DNA of 64,000 bases from Trema orientale. Its lineage: Eukaryota > Streptophyta > Magnoliopsida > Rosales > Cannabaceae. The notes beneath the pieces are model-generated. The model searched no databases. It worked only from the letters and a program-made list of their open reading frames with translations, and was not told the DNA's origin. Made by a program: the position numbers and the translations under genes. The DNA is taken from contig JXTC01000079.1 of NCBI GenBank assembly GCA_002914845.1, forward strand, positions 572,180-636,179. Direction: 5' to 3'. This document shows, in pieces, positions 61,640 to 64,000 of the stretch. Each line of letters begins with the position of its first letter. The first letter of the stretch is position 1.

Positions 61640-63490
61640 AACTTTACTCAACAATTCCAAGTGAAGGTTAAGCTCTGAGTACTTTCTTTTAAACGAGGGA
61701 GACCTCTGAGTCAATTATTTTGCCTTTTCGTATGGATCATATTATTGGATTTCACTTTCTCATCTTTTTTTTTTTTTTTGGAAAAGGTTCACTTTCTTAC
61801 CTTTTGTTCCTTCACTTTGAAGGAGAAGAACTACCATTATTATTTTTTTTTTTTTGTGGTTGGAAATAGTTGGGGAACTTTTTCTTTCCCTTTCTTTTCC
61901 CACGGTGAAATTATATATTTTTCCTCTTGCTATATTATATTATTGTCTTTGTGTGACTCTAAAATTGTAATTTTAACGCCAAGACACTGTTTTTGTCTGT
62001 TTTGGTTCCTATAAACAATATTCCTTAGCTGGTTAGACTCAGACATAAAGTGCTATAGGTTTTACCAAACTTATCTAGATTTACTGCTATTATCATGTTT
62101 CTTGGGTTTTGGCAATTGCTTCATTCCCAAAAAATAGTGAGAAGAAAAAGTACAATGAGAAATAATGTAATGTATAAATATTCTAGAGCAAAATTAGGAA
62201 TTTAAAGCAACACAAAAAATTAATGTTATAATAATTTTTCTCTCTTTTTTTTTTTTTTTTAACTTTCTTCTCTCTTATTCCCACTTGTGTTTCTCTTTTT
62301 TCTTCATTTTTTAGTTTTGTGTTTCTTGTGTTGTGTTATGTCTACAATTGGAGCAGGCTTATTATTTATAGGCGCTAAGGTAAGATCCATCAAGTAGCAA
62401 CTTGACAATGATGGCATCTATAAAGGATTTTATGGCTTTTAAAGCATCTCACAACATTAAACTTCTAAGAAAAGATAATAGCATCCATACAATTTTTTCA
62501 ATGATTCTTCCTCTTGGATGCTCATCATACAACAATATGTCTCTCTAAAACTCTACTAGTAAAGTTAAGAAAAAAAATCCTATGGGAAAACATCCTAGAA
62601 TCGAAGGAAAAAGAACATATCATTCTTGTTCATAATATTCAACTCTATTTCATTTTAATCTAAAAACTTTAAATTTAGTCATTTTAGTCTTTGAACTTTA
62701 GAAATTATTTTCCATTGGCTTAGATTGAGATGAGCATGATAGAATGGAACTATATTTCCTCGTTAGACTTCAAATTAAACTATCAAAGGAAGACAACTTA
62801 TTCAAACGATTCAAATATGTCAAGGATATTGTTAAAAATATTAAAGATAGAGCATTTCATGAATTAGGCTAATGAGCAGCTAACTAGCAAAAGATATTTT
62901 TTTAGTAGTGCAAACTGAAAAGGAGCTTGTGTACAAAGAACAAATTTCCTTCGCATTATATATTATTTAAGTTTCTCTAAAGTCAAAGTTAATTTTTAAT
63001 TTTCGATATGATCGACCATAACATGAGGTAAATGAAGTACTAATAACACGCATGAAACAAATTAACTGTTCAGCATGTACAACTCCCCAAATCAATATAT
63101 AGACATGCAATTTGAGTTCTTTTCGGTGGAGGAAAAGCCACGTATAAAACAAGAATTTTAACGCTACGTCTCACATCCAATATCACGTACTAAAAATATT
63201 ATTTAACAATAACAATTAAGCAAATTCTCGAGGCATATCACGCACTAGAAGAAGAAAAAAGAAAAACAGAAAGTAGGCAGAGAAAATTGGATTGCGCGTT
63301 GCAAAAAGTCTACTTCGTTCATATCATCAAAATAGAAGACAAGTTCCAAAATCACATTTAAAATAAGGAAATAAACCATTAAATATATTTAAACTTCATC
63401 AACAAAGCAGCATCAGAATTAATAAAGTTAAATCATCCGCTGCTGAATGCATTATAAGAAGATTTTAAGACTCCAGAGAAGGAATATCGA
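61640..63490. other. Intergenic between MATH genes C and D
   Basis: Holds the 5' flank of gene C (no clear TATA box) and AT-rich DNA with poly-T runs. No gene is supported. Confidence 0.4.
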
Positions 63491-63498
63491 TAGTTTAA

Positions 63499-63969
63499 TT
63501 ATTCCGATATCTTCAGCAAACCAAGCACTTTAAACACTATTTAAGTGATGCAAGTGTCATCCACCAGAAAAAACCTTTTTGGATCTTTGAATTCGGACAG
63601 AGACAAGAACCGCCTGGCACCCCAACTACAAGATGATGACCCGGTGAAAAGACTAATACCTAAGATAAAAACCAAATTAAAGTTACTATATATGATCATA
63701 TAATGAACAAGAACTACAGCGGAACTATAGCACCATCCACTGTTAAAACTAGAAACTCAAGAAAATTAAAAGTTCAAATTGAAAAGAAAACACGGTTATC
63801 ACATCTTTAAATTCGGAATGATTACATGTGATTTGGTCCTTAACACGCAAAATGTAATTAACCAACAGCTTTGTGCTTGAAGGAAGGGTTGAACCATCCA
63901 AATTCTAAAAACACTGAAATGCAGTTTCCATGACCCTCGGCAAATCCACTGGGATAGAGCAAAAGCCTC
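63499..63969 (-). pseudogene. MATH gene D, 3' exons only, broken (runs off the window)
   Basis: The penultimate exon (63969 to about 63825) starts after TTTCAG like its relatives but has an extra T near 63900 that shifts the frame between VFLE and the LPSSTKLL.NYILR block. Its usual AGTG/GTGAG donor is replaced by GATGTGATAAC. The last exon (63659-63499) keeps SLSEFKDP and DDTCIT but has a TAA stop at 63543-63541 just where IE should follow. The upstream exons lie beyond 64000. The visible part cannot encode a normal MATH 2. Confidence 0.8.
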
Positions 63970-64000
63970 CTGAAATTATTATTGTTACAATTAGATAAGA

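Overview
This window is nuclear DNA from a dicot plant. The evidence is spliced genes with GT/AG introns, two recognisable plant housekeeping genes, an AT-rich intergenic background, and many plant-type transposons (L1 LINE, Gypsy, Copia-like, CACTA, Mutator-like, FAR1-type MULE, Helitron, MITEs). I cannot place the species from sequence alone.

Layout. 0.1-1.8 kb is a long-terminal-inverted-repeat element carrying a decayed histone H4 fragment. 2.3-3.0 kb is a one-RRM RNA-binding ORF whose expected start codon looks disrupted. 4.1-7.6 kb is a dead L1 LINE split by a TAA-flanked 934-bp element. 8.1-12.8 kb (+) is an intact six-exon PABN-type nuclear poly(A)-binding protein gene. 13-25 kb is repeat country: an RNase H relic, a Helitron end, nested MITEs, a FAR1/MULE pseudogene, tandem duplications and a long (TA)n tract. 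26.1-28.9 kb (-) is an intact five-exon plastid type II DAHP synthase gene, the entry step of the shikimate pathway. 29.3-37.8 kb is again transposon debris (a Helitron, a Mutator-like MITE with 9-bp duplications, rearranged Gypsy pieces).

38.4-64 kb holds a tandem array of two-MATH-domain protein genes, all on the minus strand. Gene A (38418-43804) is intact but carries a 1.9-kb CACTA element in an intron. Gene B (52685-54990) and gene C (58850-61627) are intact. A 36-bp relic of a further copy lies at 56355-56390. Gene D (63499 to beyond the right edge) is a pseudogene in the part that is visible. Intron positions and phases are the same in A, B and C, so they arose by duplication. Their N-terminal first exons differ, while the MATH exons are nearly invariant in length.

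The two housekeeping genes and the MATH array have no evident functional link. The points most worth a second look are the H4-bearing TIR element, the MITE whose empty site is preserved in the adjacent tandem repeat copy, the broken start of the RRM ORF, and the MATH array with its CACTA insertion and possible poison exon. All exon models are read by eye from splice consensus, phase and family similarity; no alignment or expression data were used.
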